Below, piece after piece: positions 25,623 through 35,517 of a stretch of DNA of 35,517 nucleotides (positions are counted from its first letter, which is position 1; each line of letters starts with the position of its first letter). Made by a program: the position numbers and the translations under genes. Origin of the DNA: Parasporobacterium sp. (lineage in GTDB: Bacteria; Bacillota; Clostridia; Lachnospirales; Lachnospiraceae). The notes below the pieces were generated by a model. It was not told the origin of the DNA. It ran no database searches and saw nothing but the letters and a program-made list of their open reading frames with translations. The DNA lies in contig JAFWFQ010000009.1 in NCBI GenBank assembly GCA_017515535.1, positions 1 through 35,517 on the forward strand, read 5' to 3'.

Positions 25623-27413
25623 ATGGAAAGAGAAAACGATCTTTTTGAACAACCTTCAAAGGTTCAAAATATGAATTTTATGTTTGATGATGATATGACG
25701 TCGGACACGCAGGATCTTGGCAGTTCACCGGTCACTCCTGCTTCGAGACGGACCCGTCAGGTTTCTTCGAATGGAGCTTCCGTAAGAAGAGGCCAGCGTG
25801 TAGAACGTTCCGCAAGGAATTCTTCTTCCCAGAGAAGCCGTTCCGCACAGGCGCCTTCTTCGAGATCCACGTCAGACCGGATTCAGCGTGTCTTAGATGA
25901 AACAACTACGATCCCTGCGGAGCAGACGGAAAAAGCGGCTGCTGATTCTTCTTCCCTTCAGAGTGAATTTGCAACTCCGTACCGTCAGGCGCAGGCGCGT
26001 CCGACCCGCAAAGTTTCCGAGAGCGCAAAAACGGAAGGGATCCGTCCGAGACAGACCCGTCCGCAGCAGGTACGAAAAGCCCGTCCGCAGCAGGCCCAGC
26101 CAAAAACGGCCCAGCCGAAAGTGGCCCAGCCGAGAGATGCTCAGCCAAAGCAGGCCCGTCCGCAAAAGGTACGTCCGCAGCAGATTCCGCGCCGTACTTC
26201 TTCCGGTCAGGGACAGCAGGCAAGGACCCGCAGCGCTTCCGGTAATTATGATGATAACAGAAGAGTGACCCGTTCTACTGCCGCTTCTGCTTCGCGTGGC
26301 GGAAACCGTAAAGGCGGAAAGAAAAAAGGACTTACAAAATTCAAGAAGTTCCTGATCATCTATTCAGCGATCCTTCTTGTGATCCTTGTCGCAGGTCTGA
26401 TCATTTTCGGTTCCTTTATGAGGTCCCTGGAAAAGAGTCAGCCGTCCGTGATCGCATCAGAAATTGCCGAGACCTTCTCCTCCGGCGGTGCTTCGAACTA
26501 TCTGACAGATAATTCAGATATGATCAGCTGCTTCGGAGAACCGACAGACCTGATCACTCAGACTGCCGATAAAGCAAATGCTGCTGAGCAGATCTCTTAT
26601 ATAGAAAACAAGGACTATCGTGCTGACGCTCCTTCCTACAACATTACAGCAGATGGAGCAACAATTGCGAAAGTAACGCTTGAAAAAGCCGGCTCCGGCT
26701 CTTTCGGGCTTTCAAAATGGAAACTTGCTTCGATTGACATCGCGGAATATGTGGATACAGAATCCTTTGAATTCCTTGCACCGGAAGGCGCGACGATCAC
26801 GATCAACGGTGTGGAACTTGATGACAAGTATCTAACCGGAGAAGAAGGAATTCCGGAACAGCTTAAAATTGCTTCAAAATATGTTACGATTCCATCCTAC
26901 AAGACCTACAAAGTTGCAGGAATTGCAGGAACTCCGGATATTTCTGTAAAAGACGCAAACGGAAATGATATGGCGCTTACGATAACTGACGACAAGTACG
27001 TTGCCGGTACAACGACCAGTCAGGAATTCATCAGCTCCGTCAGCGGTCTTGTCGATGGTGCTCTTGAGGCATGGGCGCTCCACTTTATCAACATGGGCGG
27101 CGGCCTCGGTGCTTATATGATCGAGGGAAGCGACTGGTATACTTATATCTTCGGCGGACCGGATATGGATCCGATCCTTACCTCTCTCTATGAATTCGAA
27201 AGTATCGCAAACTATGAATTCACGGAGAAATCCGAATCGAATTATATCAAGTATACCGACGACTGCTTTACCGTCGACGTAAATTACAAAATGAGAATCG
27301 ATTTCAATACAGATCAGATGAGCGACAACAACCAGCAGCTGAATGCAACCTGGGTCTTCATTACCCAGAACAACGGTCAGGATTGGTACCTTGTCGACTG
27401 TATCTACAAATAA
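25623..27413 (+). CDS. Bitopic protein with long basic, repeat-rich cytoplasmic tail; function unknown
   Basis: 596 residues. Residues 1-240 are low complexity: Ser/Arg-rich, then (about 140-195) imperfect short repeats built on RPQQ, AQPK and ARPQK, strongly basic and certainly disordered. GNRKGGKKKGLTKFKK precedes a single TM at about 245-268. The outer part (270-596) is folded: a helical start, a beta-rich middle with ATITINGVELDDKYLTG, which resembles the domains seen in zinc-ribbon/TcaA-like membrane proteins, and a C-terminal NTF2-like-looking unit ending TWVFITQNNGQDWYLVDCIY. AAGGATAAAAA lies ahead of the ATG. It sits 66 bp downstream of the NAGPA gene, probably the same transcript. 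I do not recognise a named family with confidence. Confidence 0.75.
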   Translation: MERENDLFEQPSKVQNMNFMFDDDMTSDTQDLGSSPVTPASRRTRQVSSNGASVRRGQRVERSARNSSSQRSRSAQAPSSRSTSDRIQRVLDETTTIPAEQTEKAAADSSSLQSEFATPYRQAQARPTRKVSESAKTEGIRPRQTRPQQVRKARPQQAQPKTAQPKVAQPRDAQPKQARPQKVRPQQIPRRTSSGQGQQARTRSASGNYDDNRRVTRSTAASASRGGNRKGGKKKGLTKFKKFLIIYSAILLVILVAGLIIFGSFMRSLEKSQPSVIASEIAETFSSGGASNYLTDNSDMISCFGEPTDLITQTADKANAAEQISYIENKDYRADAPSYNITADGATIAKVTLEKAGSGSFGLSKWKLASIDIAEYVDTESFEFLAPEGATITINGVELDDKYLTGEEGIPEQLKIASKYVTIPSYKTYKVAGIAGTPDISVKDANGNDMALTITDDKYVAGTTTSQEFISSVSGLVDGALEAWALHFINMGGGLGAYMIEGSDWYTYIFGGPDMDPILTSLYEFESIANYEFTEKSESNYIKYTDDCFTVDVNYKMRIDFNTDQMSDNNQQLNATWVFITQNNGQDWYLVDCIYK

Positions 27414-27436
27414 GAAAAAAAAGATAAACAAATCAG

Positions 27437-27468
27437 AAACGGACTGCTTTATGCAGTCCGTTTTTTTT
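27437..27468 (+). terminator. Strong intrinsic terminator between converging operons
   Basis: AAACGGACTGC (27437-27447) pairs with GCAGTCCGTTT (27453-27463) around a five-base loop, and the T-run extends to 27468 (eight T). It ends the plus-strand transcript 24 bp after the stop. On the minus strand the same stem is followed by only three T, so it may also stop the ATP synthase operon, less efficiently. Confidence 0.9.
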
Positions 27469-27485
27469 GATCTGATTCTGACGAA

Positions 27486-30262
<2,777 letters not shown>

Positions 30263-30263
<1 letters not shown>

Positions 30264-32014
30264 CAGTACAAAGCTTCTTTCTTTTTCTCAAATGGTTCTG
30301 CGGCTTCTTTTGCAAACTGGATAATAATCTCTTTCGTATCATCTGAAAGCTGTCCGGTCATCTCGAGTTCATCACAAAGATCCTGATGGGCATCCTCAAA
30401 GCGGGTGATCAGTTCTTTTGTAAATGCACTGACCTTATCCGGTTCGATCTCCTGCATCGCATGAGCGATCGCGCTGACAAGAAGAACGACCTGCTGATGC
30501 TGGGAATACGGGCTGTACTGCGGCTGACGCAACAGACGCATTAAACCGTTTCCATAGGCGAGCTGGCGCTTCGTCGCATCGTCAAGTTCACTGGAGAATT
30601 TTGTAAAGACCTCCATCTCGCGGTACTGGGCAAGATCAAGCCGGAGCGAACCGGCTGCTTTCTTGACAGCCTTTGTCTGGGCATCGCCGCCGACACGGGA
30701 GACCGAAAGACCTACGTTGACCGCCGGTCTTTGTCCTGAGAAAAAGAGATTGCTCTCAAGGTAGATCTGACCATCCGTAATGGAAATGATATTGGTCGGA
30801 ATATAAGCAGATACATCTCCGTCCTGCGTTTCAACGATCGGAAGAGCCGTAATACTGCCTCCGCCTTTTTCCTCACTTAACCGGGCGCTTCGCTCTAACA
30901 GACGCGAATGGAGATAAAAGATATCGCCCGGATAAGCCTCTCTTCCCGGAGACCGCTCTAAAAGCAATGAGATCGCACGATAGGCAACCGCATGCTTGGA
31001 AAGGTCATCATAAATGATCAGGACATCTCTGCCCTTATTCATAAAATATTCCGCAAGCGCACAGCCTGCATATGGCGCAATATACTGAAGCGGATCGGAA
31101 TCGCTCGCATTCGCTGCAACGATAACCGAATATTCCATGGCGCCGTGTTTTTTTAAAGTTTCCGAAATCTGAACAACGCTGCTGGTCTTCTGACCGATCG
31201 CTACATAAATACAGATACAATCCTTGCCTTTCTGGTTAATGATCGTATCTAAGGCGATCGCTGTCTTTCCTGTCTGGCGGTCGCCGATGATCAGCTCTCT
31301 CTGTCCTCTTCCGATCGGGAACATCGAATCAATTACAAGGAGCCCGGTATTCAATGGCTGATTGACAGGCTGTCGATCAATGATTCCCGGAGCCTTGTTC
31401 TCAACCGGATTATAAGTATCCGCTTCAATCGGACCCAAACCGTCGATCGGTACACCAAGTGAGTCAACGACTCTTCCGAGGAATGCATCTCCGACCGGCA
31501 TACTTGCTGTCATTCCGGTTCTTCTGACTGTACTTCCTGCCAGGATCTCCTCATCGGCATCAAAAATAATACAGCCGACCGAGTTTTCTTTCAGACTCTG
31601 TACCATCCCGCGGATCCCGTTATCAAAAAGGACGATTTCCCCATAAGCAACGTTCTTAAGACCGTCGATCTCCGCGATTCCGTCACCGACCGTAAGGACC
31701 GTTCCCCTCTCCTGCGGAAGCGCATTCAGTTCCCATTCCTCGAGTGCTTCCTTAAGAAGCGGAATCGTGTTTGTCCCCAGATATTTCTTTCGCCCCAGGG
31801 CTTCCGTAAACTGACGGAAGACCCCTTCCCGGCTCCAGTCATATACTTCGGCACCGACGATCAGTTTGAAACCGCCCTGTAAGGAAAGGTCTTCGATCCA
31901 TTGAAGCGAAACTTCCGGGCCGTATTTTGTTTCCAAAAACGTCTTGAACCTGCGTTCCTGTTCCGGATTCGGCGGAACATCAGAATACAAGACCGCATTT
32001 ATCATCTCAGTCAT
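30263..32014 (-). CDS. atpA: ATP synthase subunit alpha with fused delta (AtpH) C-terminal domain
   Basis: 583 residues, about 80 more than usual. Residues about 103-583 are an ordinary alpha: RGTVLTVGDGIAEIDGL barrel, Walker A GDRQTGKT at 244-251 (169-176 in E. coli, offset 75), DALIIYDD-like LIIYDDLSKHAVAYR and SVSRVGGDAQTKAVK. Residues 81-97 retain the alpha N-terminal helix (TNTIPLLKEALEEW). Residues 5-72 do not belong to alpha: EQERRFKTFLETKYGPEVSL, then DLSLQGGFKLIVGAEVYDWS and a closing helix. These align along their whole length with the delta C-terminal domain (helix, strand, V-GG-I-I-x-x-G-x-x-xD-x-S, helix). No atpH gene lies between atpF and this gene, which overlap as ATGA; GAAGGG lies 9 nt upstream of the ATG. 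Inference: the delta b-binding domain is carried on alpha. Confidence 0.95.
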
Positions 32015-32499
32015 TGATTTTTCCCTTCTGCCGCTTCCAGGAAGGAATCAAAGGCCTCAGAAGTATCAGAGAAGATCGCTTTCTCTGCTGCTTCTTTTGC
32101 CATTTCTGTAACTTTCGCGCCGGCTTCCGCTATGATACGGTCACGCTCAGCTTCTGCCTGTTTTTCTGCTTTTGCAAGAAGTTCAGACGCCTGCTGGCTC
32201 GCATTGTCCGTAATACTCTTCGCACGCTGTTGTGCCGCATCGATTGCTTCCTGTCTTTTCTTCGCCATCTCCGCATCAAGACCGGCAAGTTTTTCCTCGC
32301 ACTCAGCCTTGATCGTTTCTGCTTCTTGTTTCGCTGCGTTCGCCGCATCGTCCATTTCCTGATAAGCTGCTTTCCGCTTATCCATAAAGTTCTTTACCGG
32401 CTTATAAAGCAGAAAATATAAGATGGCAAACAGGATCACAAAATTCAGCAAATGTAATAAAATCTGCTGCCAATCTAAATTAAGAGGTACTCCGTTCAT
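32011..32499 (-). CDS. atpF: ATP synthase subunit b (peripheral stalk)
   Basis: 162 residues with the classic b layout: one TM helix (about 8-30, LLHLLNFVILFAILYFLLYKP) followed by a long Ala/Glu/Lys-rich helix that dimerises as a right-handed coiled coil. The C-terminal end (EAFDSFLEAAEGKNQ) normally contacts the delta C-terminal domain; here that domain appears to be the alpha N-terminal extension encoded by the next, 4-bp-overlapping gene. Only one b gene is present, so a homodimer is expected. It starts 15 bp after the atpE stop, with AAGGCGG about 9 nt from the ATG. Confidence 0.96.
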   Translation of the reverse strand: MNGVPLNLDWQQILLHLLNFVILFAILYFLLYKPVKNFMDKRKAAYQEMDDAANAAKQEAETIKAECEEKLAGLDAEMAKKRQEAIDAAQQRAKSITDNASQQASELLAKAEKQAEAERDRIIAEAGAKVTEMAKEAAEKAIFSDTSEAFDSFLEAAEGKNQ

Positions 32500-32514
32500 A
32501 TTCGTCTACCGCCT

Positions 32515-32934
<420 letters not shown>

Positions 32935-32962
32935 TTAATGATTTATTGAAAAGTTCCGGCTT

Positions 32963-33802
32963 TTATGCCGCTGCTTTTTTTGCCTTTTTTGGTTTCTTTA
33001 TTTTTTTCTCCGTGACCTCTCCGAAGTACGTCGAAGCAAGAGTCGTAAGAACGTATGCCTGGATCAGCGCATGAAGAAGTGTAAATAATACGCCGACAAG
33101 GACAGGGATCCCATAGCTCATAACCGTCGCATGGTAAACGAGTTCCGTTACAAGTGCACCCGAAAGCAGCGCACCAAACAGACGGAAGCTCATAGAGATC
33201 GGAAGCGAAAACTCTTTGATCGTTCTTCCGAACCCGACGATCCCGTTCTTTACGATTCCGCCGATCATGATAATGATATAGGTAAGACAGCCCATACAGA
33301 CCGCCCCGTTAATATCGGAAAGCGGAGCCGGAAGGGCGATGGATGTTCCGGAGGTCGTCATGACCTGAAAGCCGAAAAGCTCGAAGAGCGTTCCGACACA
33401 GATATAAGAACCGGCTGCAAAGATATAGGCGCCGATAAACTTGTAGCATTCCGGCGAATTCCCCTTTGCCATATTGCTGAACATTTCTACCATCTGTTCC
33501 AGAAACATCTGAAATTTCCCGGGGATGATCTTGAACTTCGGAATTACAAAGATCCTGACGATCAGCGCAAATACAAGAAATACGCCTGTTACAACGAAAG
33601 CTGAAATCAGTCCCGGATTCACATCGATCAGACCGAAGAGGCTGACCTTGTAGGTCTCATGAAGGACCGCATCCCTCATGACTACCTGAATATCCTCTCC
33701 GTGACCGGTCTTGTTCAGCCCTGTAAGGATTACTCCCGCCAGGATCGCAACAAAGGCGCACGCGAATATGATAAGCGCTCTTATCTTTTGTTTTTTATTC
33801 AT
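32963..33802 (-). CDS. atpB: ATP synthase subunit a (ion channel)
   Basis: 279 residues from ATG 33802. An in-frame start at 33880 would add 26 hydrophilic residues but has no ribosome site, whereas AAGGAAAT lies 4 nt ahead of 33802. A TM helix opens the protein (about 6-25), then helices carry the channel. SFRLFGALLSGALV holds the conserved arginine (E. coli Arg210 equivalent) that faces the c-ring carboxylate, and LLHALIQAYVLTTLASTYFG is the last helix. The C-terminus is a lysine-rich tail (KKIKKPKKAKKAAA). First gene of the operon, after a leader of about 125 nt; no atpI is seen upstream. Confidence 0.95.
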   Translation of the reverse strand: MNKKQKIRALIIFACAFVAILAGVILTGLNKTGHGEDIQVVMRDAVLHETYKVSLFGLIDVNPGLISAFVVTGVFLVFALIVRIFVIPKFKIIPGKFQMFLEQMVEMFSNMAKGNSPECYKFIGAYIFAAGSYICVGTLFELFGFQVMTTSGTSIALPAPLSDINGAVCMGCLTYIIIMIGGIVKNGIVGFGRTIKEFSLPISMSFRLFGALLSGALVTELVYHATVMSYGIPVLVGVLFTLLHALIQAYVLTTLASTYFGEVTEKKIKKPKKAKKAAA

Positions 33803-33928
33803 GTTATTTCCTTCTTTTCTTGTCCTGCCGTTTTGGCTCTCCTTAACGTAACGCTTCGGACTTTCTCCGCTCCGCAACATTCAGGGGACAGAAACAACAG
33901 AAGGGGCTTCCTTCTGCCTCAGAACATA
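33803..33928 (-). promoter_or_regulatory. 5' leader of the atp operon, with a hairpin
   Basis: From the predicted start near 33928 to the atpB ATG there are about 125 nt. CAGAAGG (33916-33910 on the minus strand) and CCTTCTG (33904-33898) form a perfect 7-bp stem with a five-base loop close to the 5' end of the mRNA. No long T-run follows, so it is more likely a 5' stabiliser than a terminator. Confidence 0.45.
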
Positions 33929-33934
33929 TGAAAA

Positions 33935-33963
33935 ATTATACTCCTTTTATATTGAAAATCCAA
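33935..33963 (-). promoter_or_regulatory. Sigma-A promoter of the atp operon
   Basis: Minus strand TTGGAT (33963-33958), 17-bp spacer, TATAAT (33940-33935). The -10 is a perfect consensus and the spacing ideal. An 11-bp arm of an inverted repeat abuts the -35 (33963-33973). Confidence 0.82.
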
Positions 33964-34081
33964 TAGAAAGTTTCTTTCGTCGTCTGCTCCGTTTCGACAG
34001 TATTTTTTGTGCGGAACAGCTATAAAAAGCGCCGGCACATTCGTACCGGCACTTCATTTTTTTCGGTTCTAAACTTTCTAT
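33963..34081. repeat. 11-bp inverted repeat flanking a terminator-like hairpin upstream of atp
   Basis: ATAGAAAGTTT at 33963-33973 and its exact reverse complement AAACTTTCTAT at 34071-34081 bound a 119-bp segment. The left arm touches the -35 of the atp promoter; the right arm directly abuts the left end of the ISL3 element. It could be paired regulatory sites of once-divergent promoters, or terminal repeats of a small element. Confidence 0.5.
34024..34063. terminator. Bidirectional terminator-like hairpin
   Basis: AAGCGCCGG (34027-34035) pairs with CCGGCACTT (34046-34054) with one mismatch. On the plus strand seven T follow (34057-34063, after CA); on the minus strand the stem is followed directly by five T. 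It would insulate the atp promoter from transcription arriving from the right. Confidence 0.7.
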
Positions 34082-35398
34082 GGGGGTACGTTGAGAATTA
34101 AATAGGCATGAGACATCCTGTTTTATATAATTAAGCTACCACACAAAACATATAAACAGGAGAACGCCTCATGCCTAATCAAGATTTTATAGCACAACTG
34201 CTCGGTTTGGAAGATGTTATCTTAAAAGATATCAAAAAAACAGCATCTATGATGACTCTGTTCATTGAAAAGCCTCGCAGGGATTGTTCCTGCCCTCACT
34301 GCGGAACAGTCACAAACCAGGTTCATGATTATCGGACAGTTACAATCAAAGATATCCCTCTTCAATACTATCAAACATTGATTAAATACAGAAAACGGCG
34401 CTATCACTGCCCAGGCTGCAGAAGGCATTTCAACGAGCCTTTCTCTTTAGTTCCCAAGAACTGTCAGATTTCACTCCGTCTTGGGATGCTGGCCTTAAAC
34501 CAGCTGGCAGATACAGGGTGTGTCAGCCGGGTTGCGAAGAACCTCGGGATCTCAGCCTCTTCTGTGTTCCGTAGGTTCCGGGACATTTCTTTCCGAAAAC
34601 CAGCATATCTTCCGAATGTCCTTTCCATCGATGAATTCAAGGGGAACGCAGATGGTGAGAAGTTTCAGGCAATCCTTACAGATCCGGTTCACGGAAAAAT
34701 CTTCGATATTCTTCCAACAAGAAAGGCACACCGTTTGCAGGAATATATCAAAGAGTTCCCCAACCGGAAAGCTGTGCAGTTTGTTGTCATGGATATGAAT
34801 AAAGTCTATCTTGATCTAGCAAGGACCTGGATGCCGAATGCTACAGTTGTAATTGACAAGTTCCATGTGGCCCGCTATGGAAGCTGGGCGTTGGAGAATG
34901 TCAGAAAGCGTGTACAGAAAGAACTTCACCCCTCTAAGCGGATGTACTTTAAGAGAAGCCGCTGGTTGATGCTGAAGCATAAGAAAGATCTAAACCAGGA
35001 AGATGTTGATGCGCTGTCTGTCATGCTGGCACAGTCAAAAGACCTGGCGACCACTTACCATCTGAAAGAAAAATTCTATGAATTTATACATGCGCCAACA
35101 AGACAGGAAGCAGCCAGAAGAATGTATCACTTTAAACTAGCTGCAGAGATCAGCGGATTAAAAGAATTCAATGCATGTCTGACAATGCTGACCAACTGGT
35201 CTGAGTACATTCTGAATGCTTTTGACCATCCGTATTCGAATGGTTTCACCGAGGGAACGAACAACAAGATCAAAGTGATTAAACGGAACGCTTACGGATA
35301 CAGGAACTTTGAAAACTTCAGAAACAGGATCCTCATGAGCTGCTAAGAGCAGCCAGAAGAAAGGACGAGGCCGGAAGCCCGGCCTGTTAAGTACGCCC
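34082..35398 (+). mobile_element. ISL3-family insertion sequence
   Basis: One transposase gene fills the element. The left boundary is placed at GGGGGTAC (34082-34089) and the right at GTACGCCC (35391-35398), which are inverted with one mismatch (GGGnGTAC); the next positions agree only partly. ISL3 elements usually give an 8-bp target duplication; I could not find one here, so the ends are approximate or one end is eroded. A GGCCGG-AAGC-CCGGCC hairpin (35369-35384) lies inside the right end. The insertion lies between the atp promoter region and whatever lies to the right. Confidence 0.6.
34171..35346 (+). CDS. ISL3-family transposase
   Basis: 391 residues, close to the usual ISL3 length. 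An N-terminal zinc-binding part has CPHCGTVT and YHCPGCRRHF, then a helix-turn-helix (VAKNLGISASSVFRRF). The DDE catalytic core is intact: LSIDEFKGNADG (first Asp, about 150), FVVMDMNKVYL (second Asp) and GFTEGTNNKIKVIKRNAYGY (Glu near 368). The tail ends FENFRNRILMSC, so the protein is complete. AGGAG precedes the ATG. It should be able to cut and paste the element if the ends are intact. Confidence 0.92.
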   Translation: MPNQDFIAQLLGLEDVILKDIKKTASMMTLFIEKPRRDCSCPHCGTVTNQVHDYRTVTIKDIPLQYYQTLIKYRKRRYHCPGCRRHFNEPFSLVPKNCQISLRLGMLALNQLADTGCVSRVAKNLGISASSVFRRFRDISFRKPAYLPNVLSIDEFKGNADGEKFQAILTDPVHGKIFDILPTRKAHRLQEYIKEFPNRKAVQFVVMDMNKVYLDLARTWMPNATVVIDKFHVARYGSWALENVRKRVQKELHPSKRMYFKRSRWLMLKHKKDLNQEDVDALSVMLAQSKDLATTYHLKEKFYEFIHAPTRQEAARRMYHFKLAAEISGLKEFNACLTMLTNWSEYILNAFDHPYSNGFTEGTNNKIKVIKRNAYGYRNFENFRNRILMSC

Positions 35399-35470
35399 AC
35401 CCGCAAAGCGGAGCCTCTCCCCAAGTGGAATCCCGGGCTCCCGATAAAGAATGAGCTTATCTTTTCAATG
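35399..35470. other. Short non-coding stretch after the ISL3 element
   Basis: 72 bases with no credible gene. CCCGGGCTCCCGATAAAG and nearby GC-rich text might belong to the element's true right end or to the original target sequence; I cannot decide between them. Nothing else is recognisable. Confidence 0.4.
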
Positions 35471-35509
35471 AAAAGTGTCGGCGCTTTCGCGCCGACACAT
35501 CCTTTTTTC
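35471..35509. terminator. Perfect 10-bp terminator hairpin at the right edge
   Basis: GTGTCGGCGC (35475-35484) and GCGCCGACAC (35489-35498) pair perfectly around TTTC. On the plus strand ATCC and six T follow; on the minus strand the stem is followed by TTTTCATT, so it can act both ways. It probably ends a gene lying beyond the window on the minus strand. Confidence 0.85.
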
Positions 35510-35517
35510 TTATGTGG

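Noticed and set aside
25893..26268. Overlapping ORFs on both strands at the basic repeat tract
   Set aside because: They arise from the low-complexity repeat being open in several frames; only the 596-residue frame has a ribosome site and a TM helix.
33803..33880. Longer atpB start adding 26 residues
   Set aside because: Hydrophilic and without a ribosome site; the ATG at 33802 has AAGGAAAT just upstream.

Overview
The window looks like a chromosomal segment of a Gram-positive, anaerobe-type Bacillota, most likely class Clostridia (Lachnospiraceae-like). This rests on the gene families, strong GGAGG ribosome-binding sites, sigma-A-type promoters, an L20-type leader in front of infC-rpmI-rplT, the yifB-dprA-topA order, and GerMN-domain and NAGPA-type envelope proteins. 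I cannot name a species. Almost everything reads on the minus strand. The exceptions are two genes at 24.5-27.4 kb and the IS elements at the two ends.

Layout from left to right. 1-136 is the right end of an IS3-family element. 181-4745 holds a TPR protein, a large polytopic GT-C-like membrane protein and glutaminyl-tRNA synthetase (minus strand). 4801-6189 is the infC-rpmI-rplT operon with its attenuator leader, promoter and terminator; infC starts at ATT. 6226-8381 holds 5-formyltetrahydrofolate cyclo-ligase, DNA polymerase III delta (holA) and a PNPOx-like flavoprotein behind a clear promoter. 8416-11986 holds an acyltransferase-3 protein and an LTA-synthase-like sulfatase carrying an ILEI/FAM3-like C-terminal region. 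11983-18086 is one operon: comEA, an OmpR-family response regulator, its histidine kinase, a tandem GerMN lipoprotein and comEC. 18131-24273 holds yifB, dprA, topA and a membrane-anchored solute-binding-like protein. Thus most of the DNA-uptake and processing set (ComEA, ComEC, DprA, YifB/ComM) sits together, with an envelope-sensing module inserted between ComEA and ComEC.

On the plus strand, 24522-27413 encodes a NAGPA-type phosphodiester glycosidase and a bitopic protein with a long basic, repeat-rich cytoplasmic tail. It ends in a strong terminator that faces the converging F-type ATP synthase operon.

The ATP synthase operon (33963 down to 27486) is the most striking part. Its order is atpB-atpE-atpF-atpA-atpG-atpD-atpC. 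There is no separate delta (atpH) gene. Instead the alpha subunit carries about 75 extra N-terminal residues that align with the C-terminal, b-binding domain of delta, so that domain appears fused directly to alpha and the delta N-terminal domain is missing from the operon. Subunit c also carries an extra N-terminal hydrophobic helix plus a Thr/Glu-rich linker, and epsilon has an insertion. Together these suggest a remodelled peripheral stalk and rotor. An ISL3-family insertion sequence and terminator hairpins close the right end.

Everything is read from sequence alone. Domain names rest on recognised motifs, and no database search was run.
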